This document shows positions 34,118-41,869 of a DNA stretch of 64,000 nucleotides, one piece after another. The stretch lies in NCBI RefSeq assembly GCF_002127225.1, contig NZ_NFUR01000009.1, positions 48,823-112,822 of the forward strand. Reading direction: 5' to 3'. The translations under genes and the position numbers were made by a program. Each line of letters opens with the position of its first letter. Position 1 is the stretch's first letter. The stretch is from Sphingomonas sp. IBVSS2 (GTDB lineage Bacteria > Pseudomonadota > Alphaproteobacteria > Sphingomonadales > Sphingomonadaceae). The notes under the pieces are model-generated. The model was not told the origin of the DNA, did no database searches, and saw only the letters and a program-made list of their open reading frames with translations.

Positions 34118-35971
34118 TCATGCCGGCACGATGTCGAAGGCGATGGTGGTGCGGTGGCCGGAATCCTCGAACGGCACCGTCCCGTGGTAGAAATAGGAAG
34201 GGAACAGCACGAGCAGGCCCGGCTCGGGCCGGATCATGCGGGTGATCCGTTCGCGCTCCCCCAGGCGAAGGCCGGTCTCGCCGAACTTGAGCCAGCCCTG
34301 GCGGTGGTAGTCGACCGCCTGGGGCAGGGCGACATAATAGCAGGCGCTGATCCAGCCCTGGGGGTGGATGTGGTTCTCGTGGAAGCCGGCGCTGCGCAGC
34401 CGCACCGACCAGGAGCCGGAAAAGGCGAACCGGCCCGTATTGCGGCGAAGGAAGGGGTGGTCCGTGTCTGCCGGCAGTGCGGCCAGCCAGCGACGGACCT
34501 GCGCCTCGATCATCGCGCGCACCGCGGCGATCATCGGATCGGGCAGGGTGAACAGGTCGTCGCTGGTCTGGGTGCCGCCGCGTAGCGTCTGCCCGAGCGG
34601 ATGCCGCTGGTCGCGGTGACGCGCGGTGAGCGCAGCATCCAGCCGCGCGTTGAAGCCGGCGGTGTCGCCGTCGGGCGGTGCCAGCAGGCGCGCCGAGACG
34701 AGGCGCTCGACATCGTTCAGCCAGGCTTCGCGCGGATCGCCCGTGAAGCGCCAGGCTAGGCCCTGGAGCGCGAGCGCCTGCTGGTCGAACGGATCGGCGG
34801 CGAGCAGTGGCTCCAGCCGGGCCAGTGCCTCGACGGGACGATCGAGGACGATATGCGATCGGGCCGCCTCGCGTGCGGCGGGGGCGAAACCGGGATCGCG
34901 GGCGAGCGCGGCGTCGAACGCCAGGAGCGCCGCTTCTACTTCGCCCAGCGACCAGCGAGCCCGGCCGAGCTGGTAACGCAGCTCCGGCCCCGCGCGATCG
35001 GCGTGCGGCGCGAGCAGCGCGGCGGCGCCTGCGGCGTCCCCGGCGAGCAGCAGCCGGTCGGTCAGGTCGCATAGCAACCCTTCATTGCCCGGAAAGCGGG
35101 CCAGCGCGGTGCGATAGCTGGCCAGCCAGGCCGCGCTGCGGCCCTGCCGCCACAGCAGATCGTTGAGCGATTCATGCGCGGCGCGATCGGTGGGGCGCAA
35201 GGTGATCGCGCGTTCATAGGAGACGATGGCGGCGTCCACCCGGCCAAGGTCCTGCAGGCAATGGCCCAGGACATAGGCGATCTCCGGATTGGCCGGATCG
35301 ATCTCGGCCGCGCGGGCGAGCAGGGGCAGGGCTTCCTCCGGCCAGCCGGCAAGGCGCAGCGCAACACCCAGATTGAGCAGCGTGGCGACATGGCCGGGCC
35401 GCAGCGTGAGCGCGGTGCGGAAGGCGGCGATGGCGTGATCGAGCTCGCCATTTTCCCGCCGCGCCTGGCCGAGTATGGCCCAGGCGCGTGCGTTGCGCGG
35501 ATCGCGGCGCAGCAGCGGGGCGAGCGTCTCGCAGGCGGATCGCGGTTCCCCGGCGGCGAGCAGCGCGATCGACAAGTTCACCCGAGCCTCGTCATAGGCG
35601 GGCGCGAGCGACAGCGCCTCGCGATAGGCGTGTGCCGCGCCGGTGGGATCGCCCAGGTCGCCAAGGCTGTTGCCGAGATTGTTGTGCACATGGGGCTGGT
35701 TCGGGGCGGCCGCGAGCGAGCGGCGGAAGAGCACCACCGCTGCCTCGTGCCGGCCTGCCCCTCGCGCGATCATGCCGAGCAACTGGAGCGCGTCGGGATT
35801 CTCGGGAGCGAGATCCAGCACATGCAGCAGGATGGTTTCGGCCGCTCCTGCCTGGCCGTCGCGCGCCAGCCCCATGGCATGCTGCAGGGCTTCGCCAAGC
35901 GCCTGCGCGCCGAGGCCGCTCGGCTCCGCTGGCGGAAGTGCCGGGCCTTGCTGTCGCGGTGCCTGTTCCAT
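34118..35971 (-). CDS. TPR protein with C-terminal 2OG-Fe(II) oxygenase-like domain
   Basis: 617 residues. Residues about 25-420 hold roughly ten tetratricopeptide-type repeats, for example NPDALQLLGMIARGAGRHEA and LRPGHVATLLNLGVALRLAG. The last 200 residues match the putative 2OG-Fe(II) oxygenase family: FHENHIHPQGWISACYYV, GLLVLFPSYFYHGTVPF and HRTTIAFDIVP, with histidines and acidic residues in positions able to bind iron. Such proteins hydroxylate unknown targets and often lie near TonB receptors in sphingomonads, as I recall. The start is uncertain: ATG 35971 is used, while TTG 36031 has a purine-rich AAGGGG just upstream and would add 20 residues. It begins the operon with the cyclase and iorAB genes, 37 bases ahead of the cyclase. 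Confidence 0.82.
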   Translation of the reverse strand: MEQAPRQQGPALPPAEPSGLGAQALGEALQHAMGLARDGQAGAAETILLHVLDLAPENPDALQLLGMIARGAGRHEAAVVLFRRSLAAAPNQPHVHNNLGNSLGDLGDPTGAAHAYREALSLAPAYDEARVNLSIALLAAGEPRSACETLAPLLRRDPRNARAWAILGQARRENGELDHAIAAFRTALTLRPGHVATLLNLGVALRLAGWPEEALPLLARAAEIDPANPEIAYVLGHCLQDLGRVDAAIVSYERAITLRPTDRAAHESLNDLLWRQGRSAAWLASYRTALARFPGNEGLLCDLTDRLLLAGDAAGAAALLAPHADRAGPELRYQLGRARWSLGEVEAALLAFDAALARDPGFAPAAREAARSHIVLDRPVEALARLEPLLAADPFDQQALALQGLAWRFTGDPREAWLNDVERLVSARLLAPPDGDTAGFNARLDAALTARHRDQRHPLGQTLRGGTQTSDDLFTLPDPMIAAVRAMIEAQVRRWLAALPADTDHPFLRRNTGRFAFSGSWSVRLRSAGFHENHIHPQGWISACYYVALPQAVDYHRQGWLKFGETGLRLGERERITRMIRPEPGLLVLFPSYFYHGTVPFEDSGHRTTIAFDIVPA

Positions 35972-36100
35972 CGAGCGCGATTCCCATGGCGGATGTCCTT
36001 CCGGGAGCCCGCCGAAGGGGAAAGGTTGCAAATGCCCCTTGTTTCGTCAAGGGAATCACGCTTTAAATCATGTGTAATTGGGAATGATAAGGGTGTCGCC
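35972..36100. promoter_or_regulatory. short divergent promoter region
   Basis: 129 bases separate the start of the leftward TPR/oxygenase operon from the rightward amidohydrolase gene (less if the upstream TTG start is used). The stretch 36061-36090 is AT-rich and contains ATCAT and ATGAT half-sites separated by twelve bases, a possible operator or -10 region. AAGGG at 36090-36094 serves as ribosome binding site of the amidohydrolase. Confidence 0.35.
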
Positions 36101-37498
36101 ATGAGGGGATCGGGGAAGCACGGTGCGGTTCGGAAGCAGCTTCTGCGCGGGGCGGCGATCTCGGCGGCGCTGCTGATCGGGGTGCTGACGCCGCATCTCG
36201 CGCATGCGCAGCGCGCGATTCCCGAGACGACGGACGATGTCCGCCGCCTGCCGATCCCGCCGATCGATCGCAGCCACGAGCCGGTGATCGCGCTCACCGG
36301 CGGAACCCTGCTCGACGGCCGGGGCGGTGCGCCGATCCCGAACGCAGTGATCGTGCTCCAGGGCGACCGCATCCTCGCCGCCGGGCCGGCCGGCACGCCC
36401 GTGCCCGCCAATGCGGCGCGGACGATCGATGCGCGAGGGTTGTGGATCCTGCCGGGCCTGATCGACCTCCACATCCATTTCACCCAGCAGCGCGGCACCG
36501 ACATGGGCCGCTATTCGGACAGCCCGGCCGCCGCGGCGATCCGCGGCACGGTGCTGGCCGAGCAGATGGTCACCGCGGGCATCACCGCCGCGCGCGACGT
36601 CGGCACGATGGATGACGTGGCGTTGCGCATCAAGGAAGCGGTCGATCGCGGCATGATCCGGGGCCCGCGCGTGCTGTGGAGCGGCAAGCTGATCGCCAGC
36701 ACGGGTGGCCATGGCGACGAAGTGACCTCCACCGCCACCGGCCGCGAAAAGCCCAATCTCGGCGGCGATCCGCACGGGGTCGACGGGCCGTGGGAATGGC
36801 GCAAGGCGGTGCGCGAGCAGGTCCGGCGCCTGTCCGACTGGATCAAGATCAGCGCACCCGCCGCCAGGGAGGAACTGGCCGCGGCGATCGACGAGGCGCA
36901 TTCGCTCGGCGTGCCGGTGGCGATCGACAGCTATGGCAAATATACCGATTGGGCGATCGAGGCGGGTGTCGACACGCTCGAGCATCCGCTGTTGCTCAGC
37001 GACCAGGCGGTAGCGCTGATGAAGAAGCACGGCACCGCCTTCGTGCCGACGATCGGCGCCTTCGACAACCTGTTGGAGGGCGGCTACCCGACCGCGGGCA
37101 TCCCCGGCGGCGGCTTCTATTACACCCATTCGCGCCGCTTCGTGATCAACCAGCAGGATCATCTGAAGCGCGTGAACGAAGCCTGGCGCGCCGGCGTGCC
37201 GATCGGCGTGGGCACCGATATCCCGTTCGAGAATGAATGGCGCTATCCGGACGCCTATTTCCGCGAGCTCGATTATCTCCGCCAGGCAGGCATGACCAAT
37301 GCCGATGTGCTCGCCGCGGCCACCAGCACCGGCGCAAGGATCATGCGCATGGGCGACAAGCTGGGCACGATCGAGCCGGGCAAGATCGCCGATATCCTGG
37401 TTATCGGCGCCAATCCGCTGGATTCGCTGAAGAATCTACGCGACGTCCGCTATGTCATCGCCGATGGCAAGGTCGTGGTGGACGGCGGGGGCCGGTAG
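36101..37498 (+). CDS. exported amidohydrolase (imidazolonepropionase/prolidase-like), altered metal site
   Basis: 465 residues with a signal peptide ending in LAHAQ. The amidohydrolase barrel begins with LIDLHIHF (metal histidines H124 and H126), then DWIKIS with the lysine usually carboxylated, H295 in DTLEHP and D373 in VGTDIPF. The fifth ligand, normally a histidine in a motif like HAHG on strand 5, is missing: the place reads AIDSYG (D276 to G279). The family includes Xaa-Pro dipeptidases, ochratoxin-type amidases and imidazolonepropionase. Here it may have a changed metal centre or a mononuclear site. ATG 36101 has AAGGG at a good distance. Location in the periplasm and neighbouring peptidases suggest cleavage of an amide or dipeptide. 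Confidence 0.88.
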   Translation: MRGSGKHGAVRKQLLRGAAISAALLIGVLTPHLAHAQRAIPETTDDVRRLPIPPIDRSHEPVIALTGGTLLDGRGGAPIPNAVIVLQGDRILAAGPAGTPVPANAARTIDARGLWILPGLIDLHIHFTQQRGTDMGRYSDSPAAAAIRGTVLAEQMVTAGITAARDVGTMDDVALRIKEAVDRGMIRGPRVLWSGKLIASTGGHGDEVTSTATGREKPNLGGDPHGVDGPWEWRKAVREQVRRLSDWIKISAPAAREELAAAIDEAHSLGVPVAIDSYGKYTDWAIEAGVDTLEHPLLLSDQAVALMKKHGTAFVPTIGAFDNLLEGGYPTAGIPGGGFYYTHSRRFVINQQDHLKRVNEAWRAGVPIGVGTDIPFENEWRYPDAYFRELDYLRQAGMTNADVLAAATSTGARIMRMGDKLGTIEPGKIADILVIGANPLDSLKNLRDVRYVIADGKVVVDGGGR

Positions 37499-37576
37499 GG
37501 CGTGCCGATATTCGGCTTTCACCCCGCCGCTTCCGGTTGGCGGGGAGGGAAACGCAATGTCGAAGCCTCTCCCTTC

Positions 37577-37664
37577 CGTCATGCTGAACTTGTTTCAGCA
37601 TCCAATTCTCCACCCGCGATATCGCCCGTGGCACGTTGGACCCTGAAACGAGTTCAGGGTGACG
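37577..37664. repeat. pair of inverted REP-like elements
   Basis: Two hairpin elements face each other between convergent genes. The right one (37635-37664) repeats the element at 991-1020 with one loop base changed: arms ACCCTGAA (37640-37647) and TTCAGGGT (37653-37660). The left one (37577-37603) is an inverted relative with arms ATGCTGAA (37581-37588) and TTCAGCAT (37594-37601); both arms have changed together so the stem still pairs. This BIME-like pair may stop transcription between the amidohydrolase and the MarR gene. The rest of 37499-37713 contains nothing else that I can identify. Confidence 0.75.
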
Positions 37665-37713
37665 ATGGAATTTGGCTCGAAGCGTTGCGGCTCGATCGCT
37701 CCGCGTCCCCTCG

Positions 37714-38235
37714 TCACTCGATCGGCAGCTTGCTCAGGTTCGCGCTGATCTTCTGCAGCGTGCGCAGCAAATGGGCGATGTCGCGGTCGCTCACCCCGTC
37801 CATCGCGCGGCTGAACTGGCGGCCGACGATCGGGGTCAGTTTCCGCAGGGTCTGCTGGCCGGCTGGAGTCAGCGTCACTTCGGTGATGCGATTGTCTTCC
37901 GGATTGGGCTCGGTGGTGACGAGGCCCTGCTCGACCATCCGGTCGATGATCCGGCTGATCGTCGAGCGCTTGGTCAGCGCCGCCTCGGCGATCGCGCCGA
38001 TGCTGGCCGGCTGGCGCTCGCGGAGCACCGTCATCACGCGATAGATCGGCTTGGACACGCCATGCTTGTGCAGCACGATGTCCATGTCCTCGTGATATTT
38101 GAAATCGGCATGCGCCATCAGGTAGAAAGGCGAGTTCTCGAGGCGGAAATTGGGGCTGCTCGGGTCGTAGACGCTGCGATTGTCCATCAGATCCTCTGCC
38201 GTTCTCGCCGTTTTCTTCACCGCGCTGGTGGCCAT
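37714..38235 (-). CDS. MarR family transcriptional regulator
   Basis: 173 residues with an unusually long N-terminal arm (about 30 residues) before the helical dimer part. The winged helix-turn-helix is clear: ASIGAIAEAALTKRSTISRI for the recognition region, then MVEQGLVTTEPNPEDNRIT, the wing with the DxR motif. It binds DNA as a dimer and usually represses a nearby gene until an aromatic or acidic ligand releases it. GAGGG stands before the ATG. The gene is divergent from the M24 peptidase gene and faces the amidohydrolase gene, so either is a likely target. A palindrome in the adjacent gap (38309-38320) is a candidate site. Confidence 0.93.
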   Translation of the reverse strand: MATSAVKKTARTAEDLMDNRSVYDPSSPNFRLENSPFYLMAHADFKYHEDMDIVLHKHGVSKPIYRVMTVLRERQPASIGAIAEAALTKRSTISRIIDRMVEQGLVTTEPNPEDNRITEVTLTPAGQQTLRKLTPIVGRQFSRAMDGVSDRDIAHLLRTLQKISANLSKLPIE

Positions 38236-38509
38236 GTTTCCCTCAATCTTTCCGCAGGATCAAGACGTTGCGCCGGGCCGGACGGCATCCGGCAGGCGAA
38301 TTAGCCGAAAACATATGTTTCTACACCTATCAATCGTCATTTGTGCCGGATCGGTTGCGTGGCGGAAGCGCCATGGACGGCTCCTGCCATGCGGGAAGGC
38401 GGGCCCATGCCGAACACGCAGTGAAATATCAACGAAAATTGCGTGATTATTGTTCCATTTCCGTTGCGGGCCTGTCACGCTTCCGGAGTGAAATCATGGG
38501 AGAACAAGC
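38236..38509. promoter_or_regulatory. divergent promoter region with a 12-base palindrome
   Basis: Between the marR and M24 peptidase genes. The perfect palindrome AAACATATGTTT at 38309-38320 lies about 75 bases before the marR start and is the best candidate operator for the MarR product. A second AT-rich stretch at 38420-38460 (ATATCAACGAAAATTGCG) probably holds the rightward promoter. GGGAGAA at 38498-38504 decides the GTG start of the M24 gene. Confidence 0.45.
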
Positions 38510-39838
38510 GTGTCGTCGAAGCGCTTCCGTCGTCTGGCCCTGCCGTTCGCCATCCTGCCCTTGCTCGCGGCGGCGCCCGTGCAGGGCCAGGAGGCGAAGC
38601 GGCGCTGGGACCAGATGTGCCAGATCCGCAAGGACAAGCTCGACCTGATCCTGCCCGAAGCGATGCGCGAGAACCGCATCGACATGTGGATCGTCGCCTC
38701 GCGCGAGGGGCATGACGACCCCAATGCCGCACTGCTCGGCGGCGGCTATGTGGGCGATGTCGGCTATCATGTCTTCACCGACCGCACCGGCAGTGGCCGG
38801 ATCGAGCGCGCGGCGATGGGAATCGGCGGCGCGGCGTTCGACCAATGCCCGCTCTACGACCTGAAGCTCTCGCCCGCCGAACTGCGCAGGTTCGTCGAGG
38901 CGCGCGATCCCAGGCGGATCGGCATCGACGTCGCCAGCGAGATCGGCACCGCCGACGGGCTCAGCCATTCGCTGCACGCGAAGCTGGTGGAGACGCTCGG
39001 CCCGGTGCTGGCGGCGCGGCTGGTCCCGGCCGAGAAGCTGGTCTCCGACTTTCGTGCGCGCCATTCGATCAACGAAATCGCGGCCTTCGCCAAGGCGGGG
39101 GAATATTCGCGCACCATCCTGGAGCGTGCGCTCTCCAGCGAAGTGATCGTGCCCGGCCACACCACCACCGGCGACGTCGCCTGGTGGATGATGGAGCAGC
39201 TCCACAAGGAGGGGCTGGGCAGCAGTTTCGGCCTGCCGAGCATCTACATACTGGGTCCGGGCGAGCGTGGCCCGGTCTCGGGCGACCATGTGATCCAGCC
39301 GGGGGACCTGATCACGGTCGACTGGGGCGTGAACTATCTCTTCTATTACACCGATATGAAACGCATGGCCTATGTGCTCAGGCCCGGCGAGAACGTGCCG
39401 CCGCCCGGCGTGCAACGCGCCTATGACAAGGCGCAGGGCATCCGCAGGATGATCCTCGACGTGATCCGCCCGGGCGTGACCGCCGGGGATGCGCTCGCCG
39501 CGGTCAACAGGCGTGTCGCGGCGACGCCGGGGCTGGTGCTCGGCCGTTATGACGATCCGAGCAAGGACATGAAGGTCTCCGACGTGGTGATCGGCAGCCA
39601 TTCGGTGGGCGATTGGGGGCATGGCTCGGGCCCGTCGATCGCCGACTTCAACCCGCTGCGCATGACCTACACGTTGCGGCCGAGCAATTTCCTGTCGATC
39701 GAGCTGTTCCTCTACACGCCGGTGCCCGAATGGGGCGGGCGCAAGATCAAGATCCCGCTGGAGGACAATGGCGTCGTCACCGAGCGCGGCTTCGAATGGG
39801 CCTATCCGCCCAACAGCCGGATCCTGCTGGTGAAGTGA
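38510..39838 (+). CDS. exported M24 family metallopeptidase (Xaa-Pro aminopeptidase-like)
   Basis: 442 residues from GTG 38510, which has GGGAGAA six bases before it; no better in-frame ATG exists nearby. A signal peptide (ILPLLAAAPVQGQ) sends it to the periplasm. The creatinase-type N-terminal domain leads into the pita-bread catalytic domain. Metal ligands can be placed: D in VDWGVNY, D in YTDMKRM, H in DWGHGSGPS, E in SIELFLY and E in VTERGFEW. All five are present, so it is probably active. M24 enzymes of this layout remove N-terminal residues before proline or cleave Xaa-Pro dipeptides; creatinases are a non-peptidase alternative. A terminator follows. Confidence 0.9.
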   Translation: MSSKRFRRLALPFAILPLLAAAPVQGQEAKRRWDQMCQIRKDKLDLILPEAMRENRIDMWIVASREGHDDPNAALLGGGYVGDVGYHVFTDRTGSGRIERAAMGIGGAAFDQCPLYDLKLSPAELRRFVEARDPRRIGIDVASEIGTADGLSHSLHAKLVETLGPVLAARLVPAEKLVSDFRARHSINEIAAFAKAGEYSRTILERALSSEVIVPGHTTTGDVAWWMMEQLHKEGLGSSFGLPSIYILGPGERGPVSGDHVIQPGDLITVDWGVNYLFYYTDMKRMAYVLRPGENVPPPGVQRAYDKAQGIRRMILDVIRPGVTAGDALAAVNRRVAATPGLVLGRYDDPSKDMKVSDVVIGSHSVGDWGHGSGPSIADFNPLRMTYTLRPSNFLSIELFLYTPVPEWGGRKIKIPLEDNGVVTERGFEWAYPPNSRILLVK

Positions 39839-39843
39839 GGGCG

Positions 39844-39877
39844 GGGCGGCCGGGAGATCCGGCCGCCCTTCTCGTTT
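39844..39877 (+). terminator. Rho-independent-type terminator
   Basis: A perfect 10-base-pair stem GGGCGGCCGG (39844-39853) and CCGGCCGCCC (39859-39868) with a 5-base loop is followed by TTCTCGTTT. It stands directly after the M24 stop and reaches the stop of the convergent glutaryl-CoA dehydrogenase gene, so it may serve both directions. Confidence 0.75.
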
Positions 39878-41052
39878 CAGAAGGCGGCGATCCCGGTGAT
39901 CGCGCGGCCCAGGATCAGGGCATGGACGTCGTGCGTGCCCTCATAGGTGTTGACCGTTTCCAGGTTCATCAGGTGGCGCATCACCTGGAACTCGCCGGAG
40001 ATGCCGTTGCCGCCGTGCATGTCGCGCGCAGCCCGGGCGATGTCGAGCGCCTTGCCGACATTGTTGCGCTTGACGATCGAGATCATCTCGGGCGCGAACC
40101 GGCCGGCGTCGATCAGCCGCCCGACGCGCAACGAGGCCTGGAGGCCGAGCGCGATCTCGGTCTCCATGTCCGCCAGCTTCTTCTGGAAGAGCTGGGTGGC
40201 GGCAAGCGGCTTGCCGAACTGGTGCCGGTCGAGCCCATATTGGCGGGCCGCGTGGAAGCAGAACTCGGCGGCGCCGAGCGCACCCCAGCTGATCCCGTAG
40301 CGCGCGCGATTGAGGCAGGAGAAGGGGCCCTTGAGGCCCTCTATCTCGGGCAGCAGCGCGTCTTCGCCCACCTCGACATCGTCGAGCTGGATCATGCCGG
40401 TGATCGAGGCGCGCAGGCTCAGCTTGCCCTCGATCTTCGGCGCCGAGAGGCCCTTCATGCCCTTTTCGAGCACGAAGCCGCGGATCGCGCCGCCATGCGC
40501 GTCCGACTTGGCCCAGACCACGAACACGTCCGCGATCGGCGCGTTGGAGATCCAGGTCTTGGCGCCGTTCAGCCGATAGCCGCCGTCGATCCTGGTCGCG
40601 CGGGTGCGCATGCCGCCGGGATCGGAGCCGGCATCGGGCTCGGTCAGGCCGAAGCAGCCGATCCATTCGCCGGTCGCCAACCTGGGCAGGTATCTCCGCT
40701 TCTGCGCCTCCGATCCGAAGGCGTGGATCGGGTACATGACCAGGCTCGACTGGACGCTCATCATCGAGCGATAGCCCGAATCCACCCGCTCCACCTCGCG
40801 GGCGATCAGGCCATAGGCGACATAGGAAGCGCCGACGCCGCCATAGGCCTCGGGCACGGTGGGGCCCAGCAGGCCCAGCGCACCCATTTCGCGGAAGATC
40901 TCGGGGTCGGTCGTTTCCTTGTCGAAGGCCTCGATCGCCCGAGGCGCGAGCCGGGCCTGGGCATAGTCACGCGCGGTATCGCGGATCATCCGCTCCTCGT
41001 CCTCCAGCTGCGCGTCGAGCAGCAGGGGATCGGCCCAGTCGAATTTCTGCAT
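39877..41052 (-). CDS. gcdH: glutaryl-CoA dehydrogenase
   Basis: 391 residues without signal. The match to human and bacterial glutaryl-CoA dehydrogenase is very close by memory: ERVDSGYRSMMSVQSSLVMY, CFGLTEPDAGSDPGGM, LNGAKTWISNAPIADVFVVW, LEKGMKGLSAPKI, and the catalytic glutamate in VNTYEGTHD near the end. This FAD enzyme oxidises and decarboxylates glutaryl-CoA to crotonyl-CoA and CO2, passing electrons to ETF. It normally serves lysine, tryptophan or benzoyl-CoA-type breakdown. It is the last gene of the eight-gene operon, 11 bases after the Rid gene with AGGA before its ATG. Its presence suggests that ring breakdown here ends in glutaryl-CoA or a close relative. Confidence 0.94.
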   Translation of the reverse strand: MQKFDWADPLLLDAQLEDEERMIRDTARDYAQARLAPRAIEAFDKETTDPEIFREMGALGLLGPTVPEAYGGVGASYVAYGLIAREVERVDSGYRSMMSVQSSLVMYPIHAFGSEAQKRRYLPRLATGEWIGCFGLTEPDAGSDPGGMRTRATRIDGGYRLNGAKTWISNAPIADVFVVWAKSDAHGGAIRGFVLEKGMKGLSAPKIEGKLSLRASITGMIQLDDVEVGEDALLPEIEGLKGPFSCLNRARYGISWGALGAAEFCFHAARQYGLDRHQFGKPLAATQLFQKKLADMETEIALGLQASLRVGRLIDAGRFAPEMISIVKRNNVGKALDIARAARDMHGGNGISGEFQVMRHLMNLETVNTYEGTHDVHALILGRAITGIAAF

Positions 41053-41063
41053 GTCGGAGTTCC

Positions 41064-41468
41064 TCAGGCGGTGGGGACGATCGCGATCGTCTCGATCTCG
41101 ACCTTGGCTTCGGCCTCGACCAGCGCGGCGACTTCGACCACGGCCATCGCCGGATAGTTGCGGCCGATCAGCTCGCGATACGCTGCGCCGATCTCGGCGA
41201 TCTGGGCGAGATATTCGTCGCGGCTGGTGACGTACCAGGTCATGCGCGCGATATGCTCGGGGCCCGCGCCGCCCTCGGCGAGGATCGCCAGCGTGTTGAC
41301 CAGCACCTGGCGGAACTGGCCGGCGAGATCGGAGGCGACGAAACGCTCCTCGGCGTCCCAGCCGACCACGCCGGCGGTGAACACCATCCGGCCGCTCGCG
41401 GCGATCCCGTTGGCATAGCCGCGCGGGCGCTTCCAGCCGGGGGGCAACAGGCTCCGATGTACGGTCAT
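41064..41468 (-). CDS. Rid family protein lacking the RidA arginine
   Basis: 134 residues with the YjgF/RidA fold signals: GYANGIAASGRMVFTAGVVG at the start, EHIARMTWYV in the middle, and AALVEAEAKVEIETIA at the end. Archetypal RidA hydrolyses reactive imines and enamines using an arginine in the motif PARSxV. Here the motif is PAMAVVEV, so that arginine is methionine. The protein therefore belongs to a Rid branch without the known deaminase mechanism. Rid-type genes occur in gene clusters for 2-aminobenzoate breakdown, where an enamine intermediate must lose ammonia, but this role is inference. Start: ATG 41468 overlaps the thioesterase stop (ATGA); ATG 41474 is possible. Confidence 0.85.
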   Translation of the reverse strand: MTVHRSLLPPGWKRPRGYANGIAASGRMVFTAGVVGWDAEERFVASDLAGQFRQVLVNTLAILAEGGAGPEHIARMTWYVTSRDEYLAQIAEIGAAYRELIGRNYPAMAVVEVAALVEAEAKVEIETIAIVPTA

Positions 41469-41869
41469 TGGCATTCCATTTCAAGGCGTTGGCGATATTC
41501 GGCGGGCCAGGGCAGCGACGTGCCGCCGGCAAGCTCGATCAGTACCTGGGTGAGGTGGACCGAGAAGCGCGGCGTGCCGTTGCAGGTCACATCGACTTCA
41601 AGGTCGATCGAGCTGCGGCCCACTCGCGTGAGCTTGACGGTGAAATCGAGCAGGTCGCCCAGCCTGCTCGGCGCGGTGAAGGTGGAGGCAAGGCTGACGG
41701 TGGGCAGGCCGAGGCCGCGGCCCATGTGCATCGCCCGCCGGTCGTCGCCCAGCACCGCCGGGGTCCAGTCCTCGACAGCGGCGTCGCATAGCTCGAGGCA
41801 GCGCGGATAGAAGGCGATCCCTGCCGGGTCGCAATGCGCGAAGCGCAGCGGGTAGGCGACGCGGAACAT
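41465..41869 (-). CDS. 4HBT-type acyl-CoA thioesterase
   Basis: 134 residues with the hotdog-fold signature RFAHCDPAGIAFYPRCLEL. The aspartate after HC is the catalytic residue of the 4-hydroxybenzoyl-CoA thioesterase group. The end GTPRFSVHLTQVLIEL completes the fold. It would hydrolyse an aromatic or short acyl-CoA to free acid and CoA in the cytoplasm, perhaps as a safety valve that rescues CoA from a dead-end thioester of the ring pathway. Its ATG shares one base with the stop of the acyl-CoA dehydrogenase gene, and its stop overlaps the Rid start. Confidence 0.9.
   Translation of the reverse strand: MFRVAYPLRFAHCDPAGIAFYPRCLELCDAAVEDWTPAVLGDDRRAMHMGRGLGLPTVSLASTFTAPSRLGDLLDFTVKLTRVGRSSIDLEVDVTCNGTPRFSVHLTQVLIELAGGTSLPWPAEYRQRLEMECQ

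Noticed and set aside
37555..37646. Short open frame giving peptides like MLNLFQHP
   Set aside because: This is the translation of the REP-like hairpins and has no ribosome binding site; not a gene.
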